A DNA stretch of 64,000 nucleotides from Paracyclopina nana (lineage: Eukaryota; Arthropoda; Copepoda; Cyclopoida; Cyclopettidae). The notes beneath the pieces are model-generated. The model was not told the origin of the DNA and did no database searches. It was given only the letters and a program-made list of their open reading frames with translations. Below, one piece after another: positions 21,144 to 32,076 of this stretch (the stretch's first letter is position 1; the number at the start of each line of letters is the position of its first letter). Where the stretch lies: the NCBI GenBank assembly GCA_019096065.1, contig JAGUCH010000002.1, forward strand, positions 7,514,501 through 7,578,500, given 5' to 3'. Position numbers and translations under genes: made by a program.

Positions 21144-24100
21144 TCAAAGATTCTTATCATCAAGAGACATGACCTGTTTGCGTACAACTTTGTCCAGTAT
21201 AGCATGAATGTCTTTGCAGCCCTGCATGGCAGCGTCCATCACTTTTTCTAAATGGTCCACGTGAAACCTTTGGGCCATTTCAAGAAGCACTATTTCGCCT
21301 GATTTGGGCAAAATTGCCATCGTCAGCTCAGAGCCATTGCTCATGCCACTTTCTTGGCTATTAATATCGACCAACACTCTGTTGTGAATGTAACCAGACG
21401 AGCAGGCTGTGACATAGTCTTTAAGTGGAATGCCCGCATCAATTAGAGCCAAGGAGGCTGCATTTACTGCGGCGCAGTAATTTCCACCATCTGCTTGCAA
21501 GACCTATAAGTAGCATGATTAACATTTTCATGTAAATAAATAGGGCCATTTTCTCGGCGCATTCAAACATCTATCTTTTTCGCACTTAGCTCATTGAGTA
21601 ATATAATTTTGAAATTCTATAAAAAACCAATCATATAAATATTTGGTTGGTTTGATGATCATACAGATATTCACGCAAAGAGCTCAAAAATGCATCGGCA
21701 TCACTCCACAAATTCTTCAAATAATTACAAATGGGTGCAGTCTAAAGAGGGCTACGCGCATGTGTCCAGCTTTACAAAAAATTGCAAATTAATAGTTTTA
21801 TATTCTTGGAACATAACAAAATGTTCCATAGCCAATAAGGCTACAAGGTTATATTATGCTTACTGATTTGAAAAAAGGACCTTGTCTCATAGCATGTTGT
21901 CACATGCAGTAATGTCCCATAGCATATTGGCTCATAGCAAATTGTCACATAGCAGATTGTCTCATAGCAAATTGTCACATAGCATATTGTCTCATAGGAT
22001 ATAGTCCCATGGCATATTGGCTCATAGCAAATTGTCGCATAGCATATTGTCTCATAGGCATTTGTCACATAGCATATTGTCTCATAGCGGGGGCGCGTAC
22101 TTTGTCCTACAGTCAACCGATCGCACATAAACCTACAAAACAATGCGCACGTCAGACTACAAAGATTTTTGGGCTAGAATGTATACAACTCCAATTGCAC
22201 ATGAATCTACATATAACTAATCGCACATGAACTACAAATGACTGAAACGCACACTAAACTACAAGCAAATCAAAGAGCACTTGGGCAACAGAATGAACGC
22301 ACATCAATATACAATGAACCAAGGGCACAAGAATCCACAAGAGTAAGACTATCCTTAAATAGTTAAAAAAACTTTTTAAAGATGGTTATCAATTTCAAGT
22401 ACTATTTTTAGCTAAAAATTGCCTACTTTTAACAAAATATGAGTGGATTTACCGAAGAATTAGGCTGTCTATTAACTTTTCTACCTTTTCAAACTTTGAG
22501 AACTTTTTGGACGATTTGGACTTTTTGGTCTTTTGACTATTTTGACTAGTTTGAAAAGGTAGAAAATTCAATAGACCAAAAAACCCAATTAGTCAAAAAA
22601 GTCCAAATTGTCCTATTAGTCCAAATAGTTCTTTACATTTGAAAAGTTGAAATAGTCAAAAAAGTCCAAATTGTTCATTAAGTACAAATAGTCTAAAAAG
22701 TCCTAGAAGTTTGAGATGGCAGAAAAGCCAATTGACCAAAAAGTCCAATTAGTCAAAAAAGTCCAAATAGTCTGTGCGTTTAGTCAAATGTAGTTTCATG
22801 TGCGAATCATCAGTGTTCATTGTGCTAACAGCTTTTTATGTAGGTTCATGTGCGTATCTGTTAAATGTAGCTTGGGTGCGCTTGGTACAGTGTAGGTCCA
22901 TATGCGGTTGGTTTAATAAAAAAAAGTTTTGTAGGTCCATGTGCGCGTTCGTTATTTGTAGTTTTGCGTGCGTTCTGTTTGTAGTTAATGGTATAGGCAT
23001 CCCTCATAGCATATTGTCTCATAGCATATTGTCACATAGCACAATGTCACATAGCATATTGGCTCATAGCAAATCGTCACATAACAAATTGTCTCATAGC
23101 AAATTGTCTCATAGGCATTTGTCACATAGCAAATTGTCTCATAGGATATAATGCTATGAGACAAAATGCATATTAGCATGTTTAGTTAAATTGGCTTTTT
23201 TATAATTTGCTATGTGACAATATGCTATGTGACAATATGCTATGAGACATTATGCTATGAGCCAAAATGCTATGTGACAAAATGCTATGAGACATTATGC
23301 TATGAGCCAAATTGCTATGTGACAATTTGCTATGTGACAATACGGTATGAGACATTATGCTATGTGACATTTTGCTATGAGACATTATGCTATGGGACAT
23401 TATGCTATGTGACAATTTGCTATGTGACAATTTGCTATGAGCCAATATGCTATGAGCCATTATGCTATGAGCCAAAATGCTATGTGACAAAATGCTATGA
23501 GACATTATGCTATGAGCCAAATTGCTATGTGACAATTTGCTATGTGACAATACGGTATGAGACATTATGCTATGTGACATTTTGCTACGAGACATTATGC
23601 TATGGGACATTATGCTATGTGACAATTTGCTATGTGACAATTTGCTATGAGCCAATATGCTATGAGACAAATGCCTATGTGACAATTTGCTATGAGCCAA
23701 TATGCTATGGGACATTATGCTATGGGACAATATGCCATGAGACAATATGCTATGAGACAAAATGCTATGGGACAGAATGCTATGTGACAATATGTGTGGG
23801 CCCATGTAGCCTGATGTAGCACAGAATGTTACTTTATAATTATTCATGCGGCCATATATTATGGGACATCGTAATGTGTGACAATTTAGAGGACTATCTT
23901 GGTAGAAATTTTGACTTTGTTCGTGGAGCTGGACACATGCGGGTAGCCCTAAAGGGAGCACTTAACAATATATTTACCTCAACAAATATGTCGATTTGCG
24001 AACGTGGATAGAGTTCAGTCTTAATAGCCGCCTCAAATGTTTGTCTGAGGTGCTGTGACATCTCTTGAGACTTGCGATCACCCCTTGGCCGCTTCTTTCT

Positions 24101-24358
24101 TTCTGATGTACTGAACACGGCCATACTGAATTGACAGTTGACTCTTACTTGATCTGATGCTTCACCACCGCCACGCTGCTGTCTCGGCTCACGAGGACCA
24201 TACACTGCGGCTAAGACTTTAGTATTTCCTTGCTCTAGGTACGCTGATCCGTCAGCCTGACCAAACACACCAAGGCGACACTTGAGTTTTCGTAACTCGT
24301 TGCATCGCCGACCATCTAACCTGAGCCCAAAGTCGGAGAGTAATTCGACTGCAGCCAT
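21144..24358 (-). CDS. EXOSC4: Exosome core subunit RRP41
   Basis: CDS is complement(join(21144..21503, 23978..24358)), 246 residues (human 245). Exon 1 starts MAAVELLSDFGLRLDGRRCN and holds GVFGQADGSAYLEQGNTK and RQTFEAAIKTELYPRSQIDI. Exon 2 continues at VLQADGGNYCAAVNAASLAL, the expected next residues, so the join is exact. It is an RNase PH-fold subunit of the nine-subunit ring that guides RNA 3'-5' decay; metazoan rings are non-catalytic. The 2474-nt intron, about 40 times the local norm, is mostly filled by a foldback repeat element. The gene is otherwise intact. Confidence 0.95.
21885..23815. mobile_element. Nested foldback element of short tandem repeats (family A)
   Basis: Inside the EXOSC4 intron. 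21885-22092 is an array of 15-bp units (AGCANATTGTCNCAT). 22110-22340 holds units around CGCACATNAACTACAA. 22480-22770 is a near-palindromic core of AGTCAAAAAGTCCAAAT words. 22780-22985 repeats the second unit inverted (TGTAGGTTCATGTGCG). 22995-23150 is the 15-bp array again in the first orientation, and from about 23155 to 23815 it flips to the opposite orientation (GCTATGTGACAATAT). So there are several arrays nested in inverted orientation around a centre. Because 15 is divisible by three, the arrays give long spurious open frames on both strands. No transposase is seen. Confidence 0.7.
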
Positions 24359-25349
24359 TTCACGCTTTATAACTAATGAAATCAGAAGAACCTACGCTTG
24401 AAAACAAACAGTCGGGCTCGTTCATATAGGTCAAGCCATCATGGTAGCGAGGCAGCAACCAAATAATACATTTTGTATGGATTTATCTATCATTGAAAAA
24501 TGTCAAGATAATCCTGTGATCTGCATGTTTTAGCTTTGTAAGATATTTTTTCCAGCAAAGGTGAAAAACATTTATGTTATCAACAGTGGTTAGCCTTAAA
24601 GTTCATAACTCGAATACGAAGCACGTGTTTTCCTCCCTCTAGCGGCTGAGTTGTTCAACTTTGGAGTCAACAAGCAGCAAGCAGAGGAGGCAAGAGAGAT
24701 CTGTGCACAGTGCGTGCAGCTGTCAGGTTGATGACGAGGAGAAGTTCTTGCACTCGCGCGCTCCCAAGCAGAACTACCTACTTGAACCTCTTTTGTGCCT
24801 GCCTGACTCCCTAAGATTCAATACTTTTCAATTCCTCTGCCAAGGCCACTACAACTCTGCAAACTCAACCATCAATCGCAACTCTTTTTCCAGGCCTCAA
24901 CATCAAGGCCAGTGATAGTGGTTGCATGACCTTGGAATCCCTTGGGGACAGCCAACACTTTCAGATCCGGGTTGTCATTATGGCAGCTCTGTTGTTTCCG
25001 TTCCACTTTGCTTGAGTCCCATTTGACGGTAAATTCATTGATTTATCAGCACATGCTTCGTTATTCATATGCGCAATAAAGTCACATGTCTCATATAAGT
25101 GAGACTTTGACAATCGGGTGAGATTTCACCTGCCCTCTCTTTGTTCAGATTAGGAATACAGGTTTGCGAAAAGGCAAGTTCTCCATACTCGTACATTAAT
25201 TCAACTATCTTGTCGCGCAAATAACTGGTCACTTTGGAGCTATAATTTAACTTAGTACACTATATATAAAAAGTTTACCACAATTAATTATTTGAGATAC
25301 TAGTTTTAAACGTTTATCGTGTATAGCTATGATATGATTTCAGTGAAGT
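24359..25349. other. Divergent intergenic region between EXOSC4 and MICALL
   Basis: Should contain both promoters. A Ser/Gln-rich open frame at 24661-24915 could be 5' UTR or chance. An acceptor-like GATATGATTTCAG ends 6 nt before the MICALL start codon. No other gene seen. Confidence 0.45.
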
Positions 25350-28043
25350 ATGGCTTTGCTACAAGGCACGAAAGCCCTGGAAACATGGTGCCGCATTGTC
25401 ACCGAGGGCTACGACAATGTGTCCATAGTGAACATGACAACGTGTTGGCGGAGCGGCCTTGGATTCTGCGCCATCATTCACAAATTTCGCCCTGAGCTCA
25501 TCAACTTTGATGCCCTAGACCCAGATGATGCATTTGGCAACAACGACCTTGCTTTTACCATAGCAGAGCAGCATCTTGGCATTCCAGCCTTACTGGACCC
25601 CAAAGATATGGTGGAGTGCGAGATCTTAGATCGACTCTCCATACTCACTTACTTGTCGCAGTTTTATCAGGTATTGTATTCAACAGACCTGCTCCATTAA
25701 GTAGTAGTTTTTTACGTGCAGTCAAGCTAAAAGGCTAGTTGAAGTCCGGTTACTTAAGCTAGTGCGCACATTTGAGCTTCCTTTGGGCACCACAATGACT
25801 TATTTGGGGGTGTCTGAAAGATTTTTAGTGCTTGCCTGTTCAAATGTGAGTTCATATATTTGGCAATGCAACTTATCTTTACCTTTCCTATGTTACAGAC
25901 GTTCCATGGGGCCACGGGCCCATCGTCATTCAATAGAGATGCCAACAACACCCCGAATAAATTGAGGTACATAGCAGCCTCATCGGGCTCCAACTGCTCA
26001 AGTGGAGCAAGCACGCCTAGCAGGTCTTTGAGGTCATCCTCAAGATCAAAGTCTGAGCCATGCAAGGTGTGCAACTCCCCCGTGTTCATTTTAGAAAGGC
26101 TCAACGTCTCTGGCCGCCTCTTGCATCGCACCTGCTTCAGGTGTGCCAGGTGCGGCCACCAGTTGAGTATTGCAAACTACTATGAGACCGAGTCAGGTAC
26201 ATATTGCTGCGAAATGTGCCCAGACGAGGAAATCAGTCAATCTGAAGCAGCTGAGGCCAACAAAAAGGCCCTTGTGGCTTTCGAGGAAACCGGCATAGAA
26301 TCAGTTGAGGCCATTGTTGAGAAAACCTCCGTAGAGGACGAGGAATGTTCTTTGCCAGAAAGCATGCAAGAAGTCAAGTTGGACGATGCTACAGCAGAAA
26401 TGGTGGTGCATGAGCCTGAACAAGTAAAAGACGTGTCTGAGACGGTCCTAGCTCCCGAGGAAGAACACGAAGTAGAAGGAGAAAAAGAGCAGGAAGCCCC
26501 TCGGCCGCAACCAGAATGTGATCAAGATCATGTAGAATCTGATGAAGAAGAAATCATAGTTGTTGTGCCTCTACCCGAATGTGATCAACAAGGAAATGAC
26601 AATCTAGAAGAAACTGATGAAACTGAAAATTCGGCAACGGCAGCTATTCCAAAACAGTCCACTAATCCTTTCGGATCAGACACCGAGGAAGACGAAAAAG
26701 AAGACAGTATTGTTCCTCCCCCAAAGCCTCCAAGGCTGAGCTTGAATCCTTTTGGGTCGGATTTTGAAGACGAGGACGAGGATGATGATGTCAAGGTTCC
26801 TCTGAGGAAGAAGCGACCAGCCCCGCCCCCGCCTCCCAAGCCTCCGAGGCCGCCTCCCCCTCAGTTGAACTTAAGCCCTGACAAGTCCAACTTAGAGGGC
26901 AAGTGGAAGAAGAAAAAAGGCCCTGCTCCGCCACGACCCATTCCGCCTAAAAGGCAAGTGAAAAAGCTGCCCCGGAAGGCAGTGAACAGCGAGCTCAAAG
27001 ACATCGAAGTCAAACAGCAAGAGCTTGAAAGACAAGGCGTGGAGCTTGAGAAGACAATCCGGCAAGTGTGTGAGAAGAGTGACCGAGAGAGGGCAGATGC
27101 TGGCCTTGACAACAATGACCGGGACAGCCTTGGGCCAGAGGCAGAGGATCTCATTGTGCAGCTCTTTGAGTTGGTCAACGAGAAAAACGAGCTGTTCAGA
27201 AGGCAGACTGAGCTGATGTACATGAAAAGAGAGCATAGGCTTGAGGAGGAGCACGCTGACATTGAGCACCAGGTGAGTGTATTACTCTTTTATTGAACAC
27301 CCAGTGCTATGCGCGTTTATTCAGAGACGGTCCCTGCTGAAGTGGCTTTCATAAAAGATTTATATCACTTTCTCACTTGTCCCTTTGAGGTTTTTAGCTG
27401 ATGCGTTTGGCGGTGTTGAGATGCACTTTACAGTTTTTAAAAAGGCTAAAGAAAAGTTTTCGTCGGAGACGGTCCCTTGTGGCAATTACAGTGCAATTAT
27501 TAAATGAGATTTCAGCAGTTTTTTAAATGGTACTCTTTTAAAGTGCCCTTCTAATATTTTATTGAAAAACAATGCAGTTTTTTCGCTTTTTCCATGAAGA
27601 TTCGGGTACTGATGGCCAAGCCGGACGCTTTAAGAACCGATGGTGATAAGATCCTCGAGGATAAGCTCATTGAGAGACTCATGGCAATCGTGAGTCAACG
27701 CAACGAGATCGTGGACTGTCTTGAAATGGATCGACTTCGAGAGCTGGAGGAAGATGAGTCTATTGAGATACACATGGAGGAGTATGCAGCCATTAAGCCC
27801 CAGGATGAGGACGACCTCGCTAAGAAAAAAAAGGAAAAGAAGAAGAAGGAGAAGAAGAAGAAAAAGGCTGACAAGGCCTATGATGCAGACAAGGACATCG
27901 ATACTAGCGAGTTCCCCAATGCTATCCAAAGCAGCTCACCCAGCCCGAAAAAGTCCACCTCGGTGGGACTTGACAAGGAGAAGACCAAAAAGTTGAAGAA
28001 GAAGCTCATGTCATCGCTTAAGCCGATTTCGCTGAAAAGATGA
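25350..28043 (+). CDS. MICALL: MICAL-like protein (CH-LIM-bMERB)
   Basis: CDS is join(25350..25670, 25899..27272, 27600..28043), 712 residues. A calponin-homology domain fills residues 1-107 (ALETWCRIVTEGYDNV, LGIPALLDPKDMV). A LIM domain is at about 163-215 (CKVC ... CFRCARCGHQL ... CCEMC). An acidic, proline-rich middle carries two NPF motifs (about 362 and 389) that would bind EHD proteins, plus poly-Pro stretches. The C-terminal bMERB helices (about 470-640) bind Rab GTPases such as Rab8, Rab13 and Rab35, and a Lys-rich tail ends the protein. There is no monooxygenase domain, so it is MICAL-like rather than MICAL. The role is linking Rab-positive recycling tubules to EHD proteins and actin. 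The 327-nt last intron is longer than its neighbours. Confidence 0.93.
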
Positions 28044-28224
28044 TATAGTCCATCCATAATAACAGCATTTCATCACAAACAATAATTCATCATCATGTGT
28101 ATTTTGTCAGTAGCTTCTTCCGTAACAGTTTATGTGACAGAGCATATCCCTAAATAGTATATACTATATATCTATACGCAAGTGTGCATTAAAAAAAAAA
28201 TAATACAATCGTCAAGAGAAAATG

Positions 28225-28230
28225 AATAAA
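28225..28230 (+). terminator. Poly(A) signal of MICALL
   Basis: AATAAA 182 nt beyond the MICALL stop codon. Confidence 0.55.
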
Positions 28231-28709
28231 GCTGCTATGTAACATTTAATGATTTCTATCCGTTCTCTGCTAAGTATTCATTCAAACGGTATTTTTTAAA
28301 AGGATTACTTCATGACTGTAAAAAAGAATGGTTTTAAGTCTATATTAAACATAAGCCACTTAATATCAAGATGAGTCCTGATGCCATGAAAGAGTGAAAA
28401 AAGTAACGTTTTATAATATTTATTGGCCCTAAAAAATTGGCTCGTCTCATCAAAATAAAACATGATTTTGAACTCAACTCCCATGTTTTTTCATAAAAGT
28501 CGGTAGATGGTGTGTCTTTGTTATGATACTGCTGTATCGAATGGTCGAATGTATGTGGTTCTTTTGGCTTTTCCGTCCGTTTTCTCGTTTTTGCTGAATT
28601 GTTCAGAGCCCATCTGGTAGCTCTGCTTAAAAAGAAATCTTTCAACTGCAGTGAGCACTTCGGCCACTTCACTTTTTCTTCTACGCTGCTCAAGGCTGAC
28701 GCAGCAAAA
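28231..28709. other. Intergenic, no gene seen
   Basis: AT-rich sequence between MICALL and the HRG1-like gene. I see no coding exon; the last 100 nt are pyrimidine-rich and probably contain the promoter or 5' UTR. Confidence 0.45.
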
Positions 28710-29277
28710 ATGGCTGGAGACAAAATGATTAAGTTCAATATTGCCTTTGCCCTAATTGGCATTGTTTGCGGAGTCTCAGGATTCTTCATTTTTGTGTTTG
28801 CCCTTGAAAACTTCCATGCTGGTAAGCTGTCATTACGCTGAAACTTGTTTTCTTTGTTATTAATTTTCATTTAAATTCTTTCTTGTAGGCAGTTGGAGTT
28901 TGGTGTCAGGCATAATGGCCACTTTCGTCCTTCATATCCATGTATTAGCTTTTAAGGGAGCCTTGGCAGACTTTTACACCAAAGAAAGATTAACTTTCAC
29001 CGGAATTCTTGGCCTTTTCATGAGCCTTGTAACACTTATTGGTAACTTTTCCGCTAGAAACTCCCACACATGGATGGAGCTTTTATGTGTCTTTTTTTCA
29101 GCCTCCGTTACTTACCTGGCAATTGCTGGTGTGAACCACATCCCTATGCTACCTGTCAAAGACAGTTTGATATTGGGTGCCGTTCAAGCATTCTTAGCTT
29201 TCAAATGGTCCGTCAGCCTGGCTTATTTTAGTAGGAAGCATCATTCTTTTGTAGAGCACATGAGGCTCATTGACTAA
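28710..29277 (+). CDS. SLC48A1: HRG1-like heme transporter
   Basis: CDS is join(28710..28821, 28889..29277), 166 residues. Four hydrophobic segments lie at about residues 10-32, 41-58, 75-93 and 108-150. The C-terminal block (QAFLAFKWSVSLAYFSRKH followed by a short cytoplasmic tail) matches the FKWAF...YAHRY region of HRG1, and a His-bearing segment (FVLHIHVLAF) lies in the second helix. HRG1 proteins export heme from endolysosomes to the cytosol, needed where heme is recycled or taken from food; many arthropods and nematodes depend on dietary heme. The match is from memory of the family and distant; another small four-helix protein is possible. The poly(A) signal is at 29434. Confidence 0.7.
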
Positions 29278-29433
29278 ACGCACTTTTTAAATGCACTTGT
29301 ATTTTTACGAAAAAAATTGGAACGATTCTCACTATTGAAGTTGGTGATATGTGCTCACTAATTCCATTCTCATCTGTTATTATTATATTGGTATGCATGT
29401 ACCTGAATTAGAAGGCTAGCGTTTTTGCAAATG

Positions 29434-29439
29434 AATAAA
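29434..29439 (+). terminator. Poly(A) signal of the HRG1-like gene
   Basis: AATAAA 157 nt after the stop codon. Confidence 0.5.
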
Positions 29440-29658
29440 AATTCGACTAAATTGCCGCTTTTATTTGTTACGCGCTAACTTGTAGGCGTTTTCTGCATAC
29501 GCACTAGAATTATAATTTGTCGTTTCGAGTCCAATTAACAAAAGTAGGTTTAGAGAAAAAAATGCAAGTTTTTTATTTATGAAAAGAATGTGCGTCATTA
29601 GATAAAAAATGACAATTTTTGTGACAAGTGCCAAAGCAAATTGGTGCATTAAAGTAGG

Positions 29659-30499
29659 TTAGCCGTTGAGCATATCACAACTGTCTGGTTTGGCGCCCTT
29701 GTAATAATTGCAGACGACTTTGTGAAGGTCACGCAGAATGAGACTTTGCTGGTCTTGGCTCCCGTCTATTTGCACCGTGGGTATAAATGACATTCGAAGG
29801 CTCAACGAGTCGTCTCCATGCATGGCCAAAAGCTCACCCCCCTCTTTGGTTTCTGAGCACGCCAAGATCGGGGTGGAATCAACCCCATGTTGATCGGCGC
29901 AAGATCTGGCGACTTTTTGGGGCTCTCGATTGTTGCTGATCATGCACGCCAGGTATTCTGTGAGTTTGTGCTGATCTTGTACGTACTTGATGGCACACGC
30001 ATGGATCATGTTGCCATCGCACTCTGTGGGCCCATGTTGACAGTTGAAAGAATATCCCGTAACCTCATTGGCATCAATTTTGTGCTGTTAGTATTATTAA
30101 CCATGCCAATTACAACTGAAAGGATGAAGGATGAAATTGGCTTACGCTGGCCTTTCCGTAAGGCTTCCAGTGCACATCCATGATGTCGTGGAGCTTTCTC
30201 CATGTTGTCAAAACTTGGTCCAGAACAAAGTGCCGGCTGTCGGGACATAGCACTTCATAGTAAACTTCTACTTGTACTTTTTGAAGGACCTAGCAGGAAA
30301 ATATTATTCCATGCTGTTTTTTTCCATTGCTGACATGATGTTCCTTTAAACTTACTCTGGCTTTCAAAGTGGTTTGCTCGGTAGAAGAGGTGATGATGGC
30401 GGTAGGAGCATTCGACGTCGGGTAGAACATGTACCAAAAGAAGGCCAAAAGAACCGCTGCTAGCAGAATTTTCTGCCAATTGGGCTGAATGCCAACCAT
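29659..30499 (-). CDS. GILT-family lysosomal thiol reductase
   Basis: CDS is complement(join(29659..30063, 30146..30289, 30356..30499)), 230 residues, in frame. An N-terminal hydrophobic segment (KILLAAVLLAFFWYMFY) is a signal peptide or anchor. The redox site after VYYEVLC reads CPDS, so the second active Cys is Ser. The family signature follows (CQHGPTECDGNMIHAC), then SFIPTVQIDG and a C-terminal Cys-rich end. GILT enzymes reduce protein disulfides in acidic compartments; in arthropods they are linked to immunity and antigen-like processing. A CxxS site is also found in other invertebrate members and may change the chemistry from full reduction to mixed-disulfide exchange. The next gene to the right starts 1.6 kb away. 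Confidence 0.88.
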
Positions 30500-31148
30500 T
30501 TTCGACAGAGCCAAACGTAGCCTATGCCATGATTGCCATTACCACTTAATTTGACACATCATCCAAAAATCAGCATTGAAAATAAACTGAAAAGCAAGAA
30601 ATGGAAGTGATTGAATATATTTAAGGCTTTTTAGATTTGATAAATTGACGTAGAATGCTTATGCTTTGATCGCCTAAGCAATTGTGATGTAATTTTTTTC
30701 CCCAAATTTGTGACCAAAAGGTCACTCGAGTAATTAGGAGACTAACATCTTGCGACCCTCTCTTTCATGAAAATTCCTAAGATTGACTCTGAATCAAAGC
30801 TGTTCTGTTTACTCAATGCTAAGAAGTGGCGTTTTGGCGAACCAACAATACAATGTACGGGAATTGGAAACCGAGCCAAATACTTTTTAGGTTTTGTTAA
30901 GTTTCAAGCTCAAAATAAGGTGAAGCCGATTGCAAAATTGGTGCAATTTGGCCACTAGATTTTTTCATCAAGAAGCATCAAGAGCGATTTTGGATCAAAC
31001 AATAAATAGATTGTAAGAAATATTCATTTTCACTTTACTATGCAAGCCAGAAAATCTGTTCAAGCTGTTGTCTCGTGCCGAAGCTTCACACCAAATTTCG
31101 GCAAAAAATGTGCATACAGTAACTCTGAATTTTGCGGCACAATTTTTT
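30500..31148. other. Intergenic upstream of GILT, no gene seen
   Basis: AT-rich, with short open frames only and no domain or RNA structure recognised. Confidence 0.45.
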
Positions 31149-32030
31149 AGTGATGGAACGAGCCGGAAATTTTCAGCTTGATCAAGCTTCAAGCTTTTTG
31201 AAAAGTGTTCGAGCGATCCCAAGGGGCTTTCCATGTGGTGCTTTTTTGACACTAAGTTACCAAAACTCGACACTACAATCAGTGCTAAATTTTCCAAGTT
31301 ACCGAAATTTGTCACATCACAGCACAGCACAACACAACACAAGCCAGATGGACAAAAGCATAAAAGTTTGTTTTTAATCAAGAGTTACCAGACTAAGCAG
31401 AAATTCACATAGCTTAAATTGGTGTTCTTTGTAAGAAAAAAGGGATAAATGAATTGAGGTATGTAATAAAGTTTGTTTTGGTTGCTTGTTACATGTCCAT
31501 CTGCCAGTCACTCCTTGACACTGTCACTATTGCGCATTGCATAGCATACAGTTACCATTTTTTGACACGATCACTCATTTACTGTTTGTTGACACACCAC
31601 ATGGAAAGGCCCTTGCTTTTGAAAATTATTATCAAGCTTTTTCAAGCTCAAAATTTCACATTTCAAGCTTTTTTCAAGCTTTTCACTTTTTTAGTACTTT
31701 AAGATAAAAAATTGTGATTAGTCACCAGATTTGACAAAATTGCCCAAAAAATGTAAAAAAAAATGACAGAAATAGCTTTAACTTTGATTATGTACTGCAT
31801 TCCCTTAACTATTTGTTAACTTTAAAATCAGCCCTTTTTCTTTTGATTAAAAATGAATTAAGTTTTTTTTGGGTGTCAAGCTTTTTCAAGCTTTGCATTT
31901 TTGGGTTTCAAGCTTTTTCAAGCTTTTCAAAATTTGGTTCGAGCGATCCCAAGCTTTTTGCTTATGTAGCTCAAGCTGGGTTTCAGCATCAAGCTTTCAA
32001 GCCAAGCTGAAACTCGTTCCATCACTACTG
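31149..32030. mobile_element. hAT-like nonautonomous element
   Basis: The left end AGTGATGGAACGAG and right end CTCGTTCCATCACT(ACTG) are inverted repeats, with further pairing inward (TTTTCAGCTTG). AATTTTTT occurs immediately outside both ends (31141-31148 and 32031-32038), a possible 8-bp target duplication as made by hAT transposases, though AT-rich. The left end lacks the CAGT present on the right. The interior is full of CAAGCTTTTTCAAGC words in both orientations, and TTCGAGCGATCCCAAG occurs twice. No transposase frame exists. It sits 46 nt upstream of the TOP3B start codon. Confidence 0.6.
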
Positions 32031-32076
32031 AATTTTTTTATTCGGTAAACATTCGACGAAATTTTCTCCTTCAGAA

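Noticed and set aside
21885-22092. CRISPR-like array of short repeats
   Set aside because: The repeats are contiguous without unique spacers, and the DNA is eukaryotic.
23200-23961. Long open frames on both strands with five-residue repeats (HSILS, CYETI)
   Set aside because: They are produced by the 15-bp tandem repeat, whose length is a multiple of three; both strands are open and no gene signals are present.
24661-24915. Ser/Gln-rich frame upstream of MICALL as a coding exon
   Set aside because: MICALL already starts at its conserved N-terminus at 25350; no splice pair joins the two.
31132-31377. Short frames inside the hAT-like element as transposase
   Set aside because: Too short, repetitive and without hAT transposase motifs.
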